Shown here one piece after another: positions 52,077 to 60,395 of a DNA stretch of 64,000 nt (the first letter of the stretch is position 1; the number at the start of each line of letters is the position of its first letter). The notes beneath the pieces were generated by a model, which searched no databases, was not told the origin of the DNA, and saw only the letters and a program-made list of their open reading frames with translations. The stretch lies in NCBI RefSeq assembly GCF_014195535.1, contig NZ_JACIBY010000001.1:186001-250000 (forward strand). Reading direction: 5' to 3'. Source of the DNA: Runella defluvii (GTDB taxonomy: Bacteria > Bacteroidota > Bacteroidia > Cytophagales > Spirosomataceae). Position numbers and translations under genes: made by a program.

Positions 52077-52898
52077 ATGGACTTTCTATACTCTCCTCTT
52101 TTTCGCATCAAAAACCACGAGATTACGCTTGCTACGTTGGTGGTCGTAGTTCTGATTTTAGTAGGAGCACGGTTGCTGGTGGCGATCGTCCAACGAGTGC
52201 TGCGTGAAGGTGTTTTCAAAAAACGCCAAATCGACGAAGGGCGGCAGCACGCCGTCATGCAACTTGTTCAATATGCCATGTATGTTTTTGCGGCCTTAGC
52301 TGTATTGCAAACGGTCGGTATTGAAATTTCCCTGTTGGTGGCAGGTTCGGCGGCGTTGTTGGTAGGAGTGGGGTTAGGATTGCAAAAAACGTTTAATGAT
52401 TTGGTCGCGGGACTCATTATTTTGTTTGAAGGAAGCATCGACGTGGGCGATATTGTTGAAATCGAAAAAGCCGTAGGGCGGGTAGTGAAAATTGGCCTTC
52501 GTTCTTCCAAAATCCAAACCCGAGATGGCATTGCCATCATTGTCCCCAATTCGTATTTTATCAATGGCACCATTATCAATTGGTCGCACAGTCGTTCGCA
52601 GACGCGTTTTAGCATTAAAATTCCTGCTTCGTACCAAGCGGATCCGAAGAAAGTAAGAGCCATCATCAACGACTGCGCTCAACGACACGAGAAAGTGGTA
52701 GCGCAACCCATGCCTCACGTACGGATGCAAGATTTTGCTGAGTCGGGAGCCGTGTACGAATTGTTGTTTTGGACTGCCGATGCGTGGAATATCGACCTCA
52801 TCAAGAGCGACTTGCGTTATTCAATCTTTGAGGAGTTTACTAAAAATAACATCGAAATCCCGTACCCGCAACGAGTGGTTTGGATAAAGCAACCGTAA
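52077..52898 (+). CDS. MscS family mechanosensitive ion channel
   Basis: 273 residues. Two N-terminal membrane helices (about 16-38 and 62-80) and the pore-lining TM3 with the Gly/Ala pattern AALLVGVGLGLQKTFNDLVAGLI are followed by the beta domain (GSIDVGDIVEIEKAVGRVVKI; IVPNSYFINGTIINWS) and the alpha-beta C-terminal domain. This is the small, MscS-like type, releasing solutes on hypoosmotic shock at the inner membrane. Tail-to-tail with Ppx, with only two bases between stops. Confidence 0.92.
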   Translation: MDFLYSPLFRIKNHEITLATLVVVVLILVGARLLVAIVQRVLREGVFKKRQIDEGRQHAVMQLVQYAMYVFAALAVLQTVGIEISLLVAGSAALLVGVGLGLQKTFNDLVAGLIILFEGSIDVGDIVEIEKAVGRVVKIGLRSSKIQTRDGIAIIVPNSYFINGTIINWSHSRSQTRFSIKIPASYQADPKKVRAIINDCAQRHEKVVAQPMPHVRMQDFAESGAVYELLFWTADAWNIDLIKSDLRYSIFEEFTKNNIEIPYPQRVVWIKQP

Positions 52899-52900
52899 GG

Positions 52901-53827
52901 CTATCCCAGTGCCCACTGCATCATCCCTTCCTTGAGGGCGTAAGTTGTGCTGCGTATTTGCTTGAGTTGCAAGCTACGTAGTACGTGCGCAATCAACACT
53001 GCTCCAGGAACAATCATTTCTACGCGCAATTCAATCATGCCAGGAATTGCCATGCGCTCTTCGCGAGGGAGGGTCGTAAGTAAGTCGTAGGCGCGGTAAA
53101 ATTCGGCCAGAGGCAATTCAAAACTCGTTTGCGTAGGGGAGGGGAGTTGGCCTAATCGGTGCATAAAATCCATGTCAACGAGTGTATCAAACGAACCCGA
53201 TGAACCTACCAATGTTTGGGGCGCATATTGATGGGCGGCGTTGACAAGAGGCAATAGCTGTTCTTGAAAATAACTGTGCATTCGTTGAATTGCGGATGGG
53301 GAAATGGGGTCAGTCAAAACAAATTTCTCTAACAAACGCTGACCACCGATTTCAAAACTTTGCTTCCAAAAAATGCGCGAAGCATTCCCAATAATAAACT
53401 CAACACTGCCGCCACCAATGTCCATCAGCAGTGATGGAGCTTCGCCAAGGTCAATGCCTAACCGAACGCCTTCATAAATGAGCTCAGCCTCGCGAGCTCC
53501 GCTGATGACTTCGATAAGAATACCCGTTTCGCGGGCGACAATCTGACAAAATTCTTCTCCGTTTTTAGCATTGCGAATGGCACTCGTTCCGACTGCTTTC
53601 ACGTTTTGCAGTAAAACGCCATGCGCGTCGATGTGTTGGCGGAACAATCTTAAGACCGTCAACGCACGCTCAGTGGCCTCTTCGGTAATTTGGCCTTGAT
53701 TGATTCCCGCTTTCGCAATTTTGGTGGGTAGTTGCTCTTTGAAGCATTGATGAAGGGTATCTCCTTGTTTTTCAACAATCAATAGGTGGAAGGTGTTGCT
53801 TCCGAGGTCAATAATGGCGTATTTCAT
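52901..53827 (-). CDS. Ppx/GppA exopolyphosphatase-type phosphatase
   Basis: 308 residues, ASKHA fold. Phosphate 1 loop IIDLGSNTFHLLIV, the catalytic region LIYEGVRLG and phosphate 2 loop MDIGGGSVEFIIG are visible. At about 300 residues it lacks the C-terminal HD domain of E. coli Ppx/GppA, as in other single-module enzymes. It hydrolyses polyphosphate or pppGpp. Divergent from rpsU, with 132 bp between the starts. Confidence 0.9.
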   Translation of the reverse strand: MKYAIIDLGSNTFHLLIVEKQGDTLHQCFKEQLPTKIAKAGINQGQITEEATERALTVLRLFRQHIDAHGVLLQNVKAVGTSAIRNAKNGEEFCQIVARETGILIEVISGAREAELIYEGVRLGIDLGEAPSLLMDIGGGSVEFIIGNASRIFWKQSFEIGGQRLLEKFVLTDPISPSAIQRMHSYFQEQLLPLVNAAHQYAPQTLVGSSGSFDTLVDMDFMHRLGQLPSPTQTSFELPLAEFYRAYDLLTTLPREERMAIPGMIELRVEMIVPGAVLIAHVLRSLQLKQIRSTTYALKEGMMQWALG

Positions 53828-53888
53828 GCCTTCAGAAATGTACTCAGGGGAGTGTTATGAATAAGTTGAAAGAAAAAATACAAAGAAA

Positions 53889-53920
53889 ATTGATTTTTTA
53901 AAAGGAGACACTTATTTTTG
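53889..53920 (+). promoter_or_regulatory. rpsU: Promoter of rpsU
   Basis: TTG (53890-53892), 20 bp, TATTTTTG (53913-53920) matches the Bacteroidota consensus. The predicted leader is about 33 nt. An AAAGGAG lies inside the spacer and so would not be in the mRNA. Confidence 0.65.
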
Positions 53921-53959
53921 CACTCCGTTTTATAAAAAGAGAAAAAAACACTAACAAAT

Positions 53960-54154
53960 ATGTTGCTTATACAAGTTAAAGAAAACGAATCAATTGACAA
54001 GGCACTTAAGCGTTTCAAAAAGAAATTTGAAAAAACTGGTGTTTTGAAAGAGTTGCGTTCACGCTCGGCTTTTACGAAAAAATCAGTACAACGTCGCAAA
54101 GAAGTAATTCACGCAACTTACGTGCAGAAAATGCGCGAAAACGAAGTAATCTAA
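53960..54154 (+). CDS. rpsU: Ribosomal protein bS21
   Basis: 64 residues: LIQVKENESIDKALKRFKKK, EKTGVLKELRSRSAFTKKS, RRKEVIHATYVQK. This is the complete bS21 of Bacteroidota, a small-subunit protein near the anti-Shine-Dalgarno end of 16S rRNA. In this phylum bS21 helps hide the anti-SD, and rpsU mRNAs have been reported to be autoregulated through a strong SD; here the leader (AAAAAGAGAAAAAAACACTA) has no strong SD. A terminator follows. Confidence 0.97.
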   Translation: MLLIQVKENESIDKALKRFKKKFEKTGVLKELRSRSAFTKKSVQRRKEVIHATYVQKMRENEVI

Positions 54155-54184
54155 GTCGATATTCTTCCTTAGAAAATATACTTT

Positions 54185-54215
54185 AAGGCACTACGCTACG
54201 GCGCAGTGCCTTTTG
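54185..54215 (+). terminator. Terminator of rpsU
   Basis: GGCACT (54187-54192) pairs with AGTGCC (54205-54210), with additional GC pairs in the loop (CGC/GCG), then TTTT. Confidence 0.85.
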
Positions 54216-54221
54216 TTACTT

Positions 54222-54509
54222 CTATACATCTGCCTTCCGAAACGGCTTGACGTCTATCTTCTCCCAGACGTTGCCCGTTACATAAGGGTCATTTTGTAGC
54301 CACTCGTTCATGTGGCTTTCGGTGTCAAAATCAACGACCATCATCGACCCCATCATTTTCCCTTCGGGACTAAGCAAAGCGCCTCCCATTACAAAATGGC
54401 CACCTGCCTTTAAAATTTTAGCGCCCTCTAAATGACGCTCCCGAACCGACATGCGGCGCTCGAGGGCCTGCTCGTCGGTATAATCATAAGCATGTACTAC
54501 GTAAAGCAT
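54222..54509 (-). CDS. YciI family protein
   Basis: 95 residues, dimeric alpha-beta barrel fold: YVVHAYDYTDEQALERR, RERHLEGAKILKAGGHFVMG, GALLSPEGKMMGSMMVVDF and NDPYVTGNVWEKIDVKPF. The His in RERHLE and an Asp are the conserved pair of the family. Function is not established; proposed roles include hydrolase or isomerase partner. A single gene between rpsU and ftsH. Confidence 0.92.
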   Translation of the reverse strand: MLYVVHAYDYTDEQALERRMSVRERHLEGAKILKAGGHFVMGGALLSPEGKMMGSMMVVDFDTESHMNEWLQNDPYVTGNVWEKIDVKPFRKADV

Positions 54510-54568
54510 ATTGGTTAAGTTTAATAAATGTGAAAGATACGCATGTTGTAAAAAAGAAGTGAAATAAA

Positions 54569-54608
54569 AAAAGGTTAGAGAACAGGATGCTGTTACTCTA
54601 ACCTTTTA
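54569..54608 (-). terminator. Terminator of ftsH
   Basis: AAAAGGTTAGAG (54569-54580) pairs with CTCTAACCTTTT (54596-54607), and the loop contains a further AACAG/CTGTT pair; on the minus strand it is followed by T residues. Confidence 0.88.
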
Positions 54609-54628
54609 AGAAGTGAACGAACTACGTT

Positions 54629-56605
54629 TTAGGCGTTATTTTCGGTCGAATTTTCTTCTTTAGATTTGCTATTCATGAACTCTTGGTAAACCGTTTCTCT
54701 TTCAAAAGGACGTTTACCAATCAAGCGCTCTAGGTCGCTTTGGAACAAAATTTCTTTTTCCAAAAGCTCTTGCGCAATGATTTCAAGAGCAGCAAGGTGT
54801 TGGGTAAGAAGTGCCTTACTACGGTTGTAGGCTTCGTCAATGATTTTGCGAACTTCTTCGTCAATCATACGCGCTGTTTCTTCCGAATAAGGCTTGTTGA
54901 ATGAGTATTCCGACTGTTTAGAGTCGTAGTACGACATGTTACCGATTTTATCGTTTAAGCCATAGACCGTAACCATGCTGTGAGCAAGTTTTGTAACACG
55001 CTCAAGGTCGCTAAGGGCACCTGTCGATACTTTCCCAAATACAACATCCTCGGCAGCACGACCTCCAAGGGTCATACACATTTCGTCTAAAAGCTGTTCT
55101 GAACGGTACAAATACTGTTCGCGAGGTAAATACTGAGCATATCCTAAAGCCGTCATACCACGTGGTACAATCGTCACTTTGACCAATGGGTCAGCATGTT
55201 CCAAGAACCAACCTGCCACGGCGTGACCTGCTTCGTGGTAAGCCACAATTTTCTTCTCGTCGGGCGAGATAATTTTGTTTTTCTTTTCCAAACCACCAAT
55301 CACGCGATCCATCGCATCTTGGAAGTCTTGCATCGTTACTTCTTCACGGTCGCGGCGAGCGGCAATAAGGGCGGCTTCGTTACAAACGTTGGCAATTTCT
55401 GCACCTGCAAAACCTGGCGTTTGGGTAGCCAATTTTTTAGGGTCAACGTCTGGGGCCAATTTAATTGGTTTCAAATGCACCTTGAAGATGGCCTCACGAC
55501 CAACAATATCGGGTTTGTCCACCGAAATCTGACGGTCGAAACGGCCTGGGCGAAGAAGCGCAGAATCGAGTACATCAGGACGGTTGGTGGCCGCCATAAT
55601 GATAATACCAGAGTCGGTAGCAAAACCGTCCATTTCAACCAACAGTGAGTTGAGTGTGTTTTCGCGTTCGTCGTTTGCGCCTGGCATACCACCACGGCCA
55701 CGTGAGCGACCTACGGCGTCGATTTCATCAATAAAGATAATACAAGGTGCTTTTTCTTTGGCTTGTTTGAAAAGGTCACGTACACGAGCGGCACCTACCC
55801 CCACAAACATTTCAACGAAGTCAGAACCCGAGAGCGAAAAGAAAGGTACGCCAGCTTCGCCTGCTACTGCTTTGGCAATAAGGGTTTTACCTGTACCTGG
55901 AGGGCCTACTAGAAGAGCGCCTTTTGGAATTTTAGCACCAAGCTTTGTGAATTTGGTAGGGCTTTTGAGGTAATCCACGATTTCCATGATTTCCTCTTTG
56001 GCTTCTTCCAAACCAGCCACGTCGTTGAAGGTAATCTTAACTTTGTTTTCAGCGTCAAAGAGCGTTGCCTTTGAGCGGCCAATGTTAAAGATTTGACCAC
56101 CAGGGCCACCTCCACCTGTCATACGACCTAGCAAGAAGTACATGGCCAAAATCATAATGATAAGGAAGCCCCAAGTACCTAAGAAACCTGTCCAGTCGCT
56201 CCGACGATCAAAATCGTAATCAATGGAGTCGCTGTCAGGTTTAAGTTTTTGAAAATCGTCCAAAAATTTATCGGCCGATGTCACCTCAAACTGAAAGTGA
56301 GGCCCGCCGTTGTTGAAGTACGCCTTGTTATCAAAAAGAGCGCGGTATTTTGGATCTTCGAGGGCTTTGGCGTTAAGGGTTACTTCTACGTATTCACTAT
56401 TAACGATAACGATGCTTTGCACTTCGTGTGCTTGCACCATCTTCTCAAATTTCTTTTGCGTAATGGGGCGAATGGCCGTATTGCGACTGAAAAAGGTGAT
56501 TCCCAAAATCGCTAACACCAAGGCCGCAATAATCCATCCCTGATAGCCCGTACGGCGTGGATTGCGGTTGTTGGGGTTTAGCGGGTTGCCATTGTTTTCG
56601 GACAT
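54629..56605 (-). CDS. ftsH: ATP-dependent zinc metalloprotease FtsH
   Basis: 658 residues. Two membrane helices (about 22-40 and 144-160) flank a periplasmic domain of about 100 residues. AAA domain: Walker A GPPGTGKT (234-241), pore loop [17 protein letters not shown], Walker [33 protein letters not shown]. The zinc motif HEAGH is at residues 457-461, with the third ligand in the helical protease domain. It degrades membrane and regulatory proteins at the inner membrane. RsfS is encoded 118 bp upstream on the same strand, the usual Bacteroidota order. Confidence 0.98.
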   Translation of the reverse strand: MSENNGNPLNPNNRNPRRTGYQGWIIAALVLAILGITFFSRNTAIRPITQKKFEKMVQAHEVQSIVIVNSEYVEVTLNAKALEDPKYRALFDNKAYFNNGGPHFQFEVTSADKFLDDFQKLKPDSDSIDYDFDRRSDWTGFLGTWGFLIIMILAMYFLLGRMTGGGGPGGQIFNIGRSKATLFDAENKVKITFNDVAGLEEAKEEIMEIVDYLKSPTKFTKLGAKIPKGALLVGPPGTGKTLIAKAVAGEAGVPFFSLSGSDFVEMFVGVGAARVRDLFKQAKEKAPCIIFIDEIDAVGRSRGRGGMPGANDERENTLNSLLVEMDGFATDSGIIIMAATNRPDVLDSALLRPGRFDRQISVDKPDIVGREAIFKVHLKPIKLAPDVDPKKLATQTPGFAGAEIANVCNEAALIAARRDREEVTMQDFQDAMDRVIGGLEKKNKIISPDEKKIVAYHEAGHAVAGWFLEHADPLVKVTIVPRGMTALGYAQYLPREQYLYRSEQLLDEMCMTLGGRAAEDVVFGKVSTGALSDLERVTKLAHSMVTVYGLNDKIGNMSYYDSKQSEYSFNKPYSEETARMIDEEVRKIIDEAYNRSKALLTQHLAALEIIAQELLEKEILFQSDLERLIGKRPFERETVYQEFMNSKSKEENSTENNA

Positions 56606-56723
56606 GATTATTTATTGAATTAAATTAACGGGTTTTGTGGTGTATTCGCCTGAATACGTTTGGAGTGGTAGGTAACTACAAACGTATTAACAGACCAACA
56701 CTATTTTTAAGGGTAATGTTCAA

Positions 56724-57107
56724 TTAGGCGAACTCTTCCTCTACCAGTGTGATTTTGGCGTCACCCCAAAGTTGTTCGAGCCCATAAAATTCGCGCCGTT
56801 CTTTCTTGAAAACGTGAGCAACTACGTCCACATAGTCAATGAGTATCCACTCTTTGGCTTCTTTGCCTTCGCGCTGCCAAGGGTGTTCTGAGATAATTTT
56901 ATATACCTCTGTCTCAATAGAATCGGCGATGGCATCGACTTGGGTGTCGGAGTTACCAGTACAAATTACAAAGAAGTCCGTAATGGCGTTTTTAATGTCG
57001 CGCAGGTCCATCACTACTACGTCCACTGCCTTTTTTTCCTGCATTCCTTTTACTACAAGATGGCACAGTTGTTCTGAAGATATACTATCTGATTTGCGTT
57101 GTTTCAT
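56724..57107 (-). CDS. rsfS: Ribosome silencing factor RsfS
   Basis: 127 residues. RsfS/Iojap motifs: MQEKKAVDVVVMDLRDIKNA, DFFVICTGNSDTQVDAIADS, WQREGKEAKEWILIDYVDVV and FKKERREFYGLEQLWGDA. It binds uL14 and blocks subunit joining in slow growth. Divergent from birA by 38 bp and upstream of ftsH on the same strand. Confidence 0.96.
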   Translation of the reverse strand: MKQRKSDSISSEQLCHLVVKGMQEKKAVDVVVMDLRDIKNAITDFFVICTGNSDTQVDAIADSIETEVYKIISEHPWQREGKEAKEWILIDYVDVVAHVFKKERREFYGLEQLWGDAKITLVEEEFA

Positions 57108-57145
57108 GCGTTAGTCTTAAATTGCATCCCTAAAAATAAGAAATA

Positions 57146-57910
57146 TTGTACAAAATTAAGTCCAAAACGCTTTTTATTGGAAAAAATTTGATTTATCTGC
57201 CAACTTGTCAGTCAACAAACGATGAAGCGGCGGATTTGGTGCGCCTTGGGCAGGGCTGGGAAGGAACTGTTGTCATAACTGACTTCCAAACGGCAGGCCG
57301 TGGGCAGCGCGGAAATCAATGGTTGGCGCAGGCTGGCGAGAACTTTATGCTCTCGCTCATTCTACGTCCTCACTTTCTGAGTCCATCTCAGCAGTTTCGT
57401 CTCAACGTCGCCATTTCGGTGGGGATATACGAATTCTTTAAGCCTTATTTGGGGGAAGCTCTTAAAATAAAATGGCCCAATGATGTCTATGTGGGCGATC
57501 AGAAACTGGGTGGAGTATTGATAGAAAATTCTATTCAAGGCGCCCGACTGGAAGCGTCTATTGTGGGAATGGGATTAAACATAAACCAACTTTTATTTGA
57601 AAACCCACGGGCTACCTCCTTGCGTAAAGCCACCCAAAAAGAATACATGCGGGAAGAGCTTTTGCCCGATTTGTTGGCCTCGCTTGAAAAAAACTACCTG
57701 CTTCTTCGCAATGGCCATTTTGATGCTTTGAAGATGCGTTATTTACAAAGTTTGTTTCGTTATCAAGAACAACACAATTTTCGGCAGGCAGAAAACGTAT
57801 TTACGGGGATGATTGTGGGCGTAACCGATGCAGGACTCTTGGCGGTTCAAATCGACAATCGATTAGCGTATTTTGACTTTAAAGAGATTAGTTACGAGTT
57901 TGTGAGTTGA
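57146..57910 (+). CDS. birA: Biotin-[acetyl-CoA-carboxylase] ligase, no DNA-binding domain
   Basis: 254 residues from a TTG start at 57146 (reads YKIKSKTLFIGKNLIYLPTC). Catalytic core: STNDEA, the biotin loop GRGQRGNQWLAQAGENFMLS, KWPNDVYVGDQKLGGVLIE and VGMGLNINQ. The C-terminal beta domain is at about 205-250 (FTGMIVGVTDAGLLAVQ). No N-terminal HTH, so it is an enzyme only. It attaches biotin to carboxylase carrier protein. No ATG fits the conserved start; an ATG further in would cut off LIYLPTCQSTND. Confidence 0.94.
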   Translation: MYKIKSKTLFIGKNLIYLPTCQSTNDEAADLVRLGQGWEGTVVITDFQTAGRGQRGNQWLAQAGENFMLSLILRPHFLSPSQQFRLNVAISVGIYEFFKPYLGEALKIKWPNDVYVGDQKLGGVLIENSIQGARLEASIVGMGLNINQLLFENPRATSLRKATQKEYMREELLPDLLASLEKNYLLLRNGHFDALKMRYLQSLFRYQEQHNFRQAENVFTGMIVGVTDAGLLAVQIDNRLAYFDFKEISYEFVS

Positions 57911-57911
57911 A

Positions 57912-57958
57912 TTCGGTTGTGAGCAACCTCATGCACGTTTGGTTGTGAGCAACCAAAC
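57912..57958. repeat. Two TGAG-loop hairpins, dispersed family members
   Basis: GGTTG-TGAG-CAACC (57915-57928) and TTTGGTTG-TGAG-CAACCAAA (57938-57957). The loop is constant while the outer stem bases change in a paired way. Positioned just after the birA stop and before gldD, where they could also act as a terminator. Confidence 0.75.
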
Positions 57959-57989
57959 ACACTGTATGAGCTTTATTGGTAAAAATAAA

Positions 57990-57997
57990 TAGTTTTG
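57990..57997 (+). promoter_or_regulatory. gldD: -7 element of gldD
   Basis: TAGTTTTG fits TAnnTTTG, ten bases before the ATG. No clear -33 TTG at 19-21 bp. Confidence 0.35.
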
Positions 57998-58007
57998 ATA
58001 GAATAAA

Positions 58008-58628
58008 ATGGTAAACGTCAGTAAAAGATTGGTAAAAAAAATGGTTTGGGCAATCATGCCACTTTGTGCGAGCATGGGCGTGAGTTGTTCTTCTTCTGAA
58101 TCCGATTATGTCCCCAAACCAAAAGGATTCCCGCGCCTCGATTTGCCTGCCCAAGTTTACCAACCGATGAAAGAAGACCATCCGTACTCGTTTGAATATT
58201 CAAAAAGTGCGGTGATATTGCCTGATACCTTTAGCGACGCCGAACCTCACTGGATTTTTATTGCGTATCCTTCCCTGAAAGCCAGTATTCAGCTGACGTA
58301 CAAGCCTGTCCAAAACAATCCACAGCGCCTTGGTGGATTTATCAATGATGCCTATAAATTGGCTGGTCGGCACCAAATTAAAGCGACAGGGATTCGGGAA
58401 CAAGTAGTAAAAACAAAGTCGGGGCAGCGGGCCGTGATGTTTGATTTGGAGGGCGATGTGCCAAGCTACGTCCAATTTTTTACCACCGATACTACCACCA
58501 ACTACCTTCGCGGGGCGCTTTATTTTTCGGTAGCCGATAAGCAAGATTCGTTACAACCTGCCATCGACTACCTTCGCAAGGACATCGTTCACTTGCTGAA
58601 TACCTTGAAGTGGAAGAAAAAATCTTAA
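58008..58628 (+). CDS. gldD: Gliding motility lipoprotein GldD
   Basis: 206 residues. Signal peptide with a lipobox-like GVSC near residue 27. GldD body: YVPKPKGFPRLDLPAQVYQP, YSFEYSKSAVILPD, PHWIFIAYPSLKASIQLTY, and VQFFTTDTTTNYLRGALYFS. It is needed for gliding and for type IX secretion-related motility in Flavobacterium; here it stands apart from other gld genes, as in many Cytophagales. It suggests a gliding or T9SS-bearing organism. Confidence 0.94.
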   Translation: MVNVSKRLVKKMVWAIMPLCASMGVSCSSSESDYVPKPKGFPRLDLPAQVYQPMKEDHPYSFEYSKSAVILPDTFSDAEPHWIFIAYPSLKASIQLTYKPVQNNPQRLGGFINDAYKLAGRHQIKATGIREQVVKTKSGQRAVMFDLEGDVPSYVQFFTTDTTTNYLRGALYFSVADKQDSLQPAIDYLRKDIVHLLNTLKWKKKS

Positions 58629-59320
58629 AAAACTTTTGACAAAACGCTGTAAGCCATCAATTTGTCTTTACGGTAAGTTTCGGTTTTGATGTCCCACAAA
58701 ACGCCAGGAGCGCGGTAACTAACCGTCTGGAAGTCAAAGGAAAGGTTGACGATTGTTTTGGTGGCCACGCTCATGTCAGCTGTGACTTTGTAGGCGTTGT
58801 AGGTACCTGCGGGTACCGTAATGCTCTCTTGGCTTGCGACCTTTCTATTCTTCAAATTCAAGTTGTAAGTGACATTCATAGAGCCGCCTACGGTGCCGTC
58901 GCCCGTGAGAGAAGCATCTTTGAGGGTACTGCCTACGGTATAGGTATCGCCGTATGTGAGGTCGTTGGAGGTAAACGTCATTTTGGCGTCTTTCATCATG
59001 GGGTTATCTTGAGTGGCCATCATGGCGCTCATGTCCACCATAAATTCATTGCCTTTGCAGCGGCACTGGTAGCTGTTGGTCATTTGGGGCTTGTCTTTGG
59101 CATCAAACGACTGCACTTCCATTTTCATTACCATTGTTCCGTTGTCATTGGTTACATCTTTCACAGTGTAAAGGAGCCGACCCGTAAGTTTGTCTTTGGC
59201 GTTGTAGTTGAGCAGCTCAAAACCCGACCCCGCTTTCATTGTAACGCCGAGGCAAGACTGAGCCTGAAGCTGTAGGATTAAACCAATGAGGGTAAAACAT
59301 GTAATCAAAAACCGTTTCAT
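58625..59320 (-). CDS. Secreted DUF3108/TapB-like protein
   Basis: 231 residues with a signal peptide (LITCFTLIGLILQLQAQSC). The body is beta-rich: GSGFELLNYNAKDKLTGRLL, TVPAGTYNAYKVTADMSV, and the C-terminal PGVLWDIKTETYRKDKLM. It resembles the DUF3108-like/TapB group of periplasmic beta-sandwich proteins, with unknown function. Tail overlap of four bases with gldD. Confidence 0.65.
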   Translation of the reverse strand: MKRFLITCFTLIGLILQLQAQSCLGVTMKAGSGFELLNYNAKDKLTGRLLYTVKDVTNDNGTMVMKMEVQSFDAKDKPQMTNSYQCRCKGNEFMVDMSAMMATQDNPMMKDAKMTFTSNDLTYGDTYTVGSTLKDASLTGDGTVGGSMNVTYNLNLKNRKVASQESITVPAGTYNAYKVTADMSVATKTIVNLSFDFQTVSYRAPGVLWDIKTETYRKDKLMAYSVLSKVF

Positions 59321-59352
59321 ACGCGTGAAAATTGAGGTGAAATATTAAAGGA

Positions 59353-60228
59353 TTAATACGCTAACCAGATCATACTCAGCATTCCGATAAGCATAACAAG
59401 TTTACACAAACTACTTAACGAACCAAATTCTTTTTTGGTGTCGGCGCGGGTAAGACGATATACCAACCAGCCAATGAGTCCAAGAAGCCCTACAAACATC
59501 CACGTCAATTGGGAGTTTTGCAGCCAATGCGCAGCCAGAAATAAACTGGGAACAAAAATGGCAATGAGCCCGTAAAGAAAGACCTTGGTGCGTCGAATCC
59601 CCCAAATGATGGGCAGGGTTTGGCAGCCGTGAGAAGCATCGCCGCGGACATCTTCCATGTCTTTGATGATTTCACGAATGAGCGAGATACCAAAGGCAAA
59701 CAAGGCATACAAAATAACCAACGAGCGATTTTGGGGGTAATAAACGGCTAAAATAATGAGGGAAAGACCCGTTAGAAGGGCAACAATGAAATTACCAATG
59801 AAAGGTCGTTTCTTGAAATAAGAGGCATAGACCCAAAGAAGTGTAACCGATAACACACTCAGGAGAAATACCCATTTATTCACCAATAGCCCTAAACCAC
59901 AGCCCAGAATATTGAAAACTTGGTGGGTCGTAATGGCGACGCGGCGCTTGAGGTATCGCCCAATGATGACGCGGTCGGGTTTGTTGATAAGGTCGATTTT
60001 GATGTCAAAATAGTCGTTGATGACATAACCTGCTGCCGCGACAAGCACGGTAGAAAGCGTGATAAGAAAAATCTCTTTTTCGAGCAAAATACTTTTCCAG
60101 TCGCCGATAGGGCCAATTAAAAACAGGCGGGTCATGTATTGAGTCAGGGCAATCATGAGTAGGTTAGGCCAGCGGATAAGCCGCATAAACCCAAGCGAAA
60201 TGTCTTTGATGGTGAGGCGGCGTTTCAC
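59353..60228 (-). CDS. UbiA family prenyltransferase
   Basis: 291 residues with eight or nine membrane helices. The aspartate-rich motifs bind Mg-prenyl diphosphate: YVINDYFDIKIDLINKPDRV (NDxxDxxxD) and IKDMEDVRGDASHG (second D-rich site). Bacteroidota relatives are often called geranylgeranylglycerol-phosphate geranylgeranyltransferase, but the acceptor is not visible in the sequence; menaquinone or another aromatic remains possible. Divergent from bshA. Confidence 0.9.
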   Translation of the reverse strand: MKRRLTIKDISLGFMRLIRWPNLLMIALTQYMTRLFLIGPIGDWKSILLEKEIFLITLSTVLVAAAGYVINDYFDIKIDLINKPDRVIIGRYLKRRVAITTHQVFNILGCGLGLLVNKWVFLLSVLSVTLLWVYASYFKKRPFIGNFIVALLTGLSLIILAVYYPQNRSLVILYALFAFGISLIREIIKDMEDVRGDASHGCQTLPIIWGIRRTKVFLYGLIAIFVPSLFLAAHWLQNSQLTWMFVGLLGLIGWLVYRLTRADTKKEFGSLSSLCKLVMLIGMLSMIWLAY

Positions 60229-60395
60229 AGATAGGACGAATTATGGGTTTGTGGATGTTTTCAAAGCTGTATGCAAAACAACGGATAAGTTAGATGCGTT
60301 TCGGGACTTCACAAAATCTTTATACAGAATGTGGAGAAAAAATTGCATTTTTTTTGTTGTGCCGAATAATACCTCAACTAACTCCCCGTCCGCGA

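Noticed and set aside
53901-53907. AAAGGAG upstream of rpsU as a Shine-Dalgarno
   Set aside because: It lies 53 bases before the ATG and inside the spacer of a consensus promoter, so it is too far and probably not transcribed.
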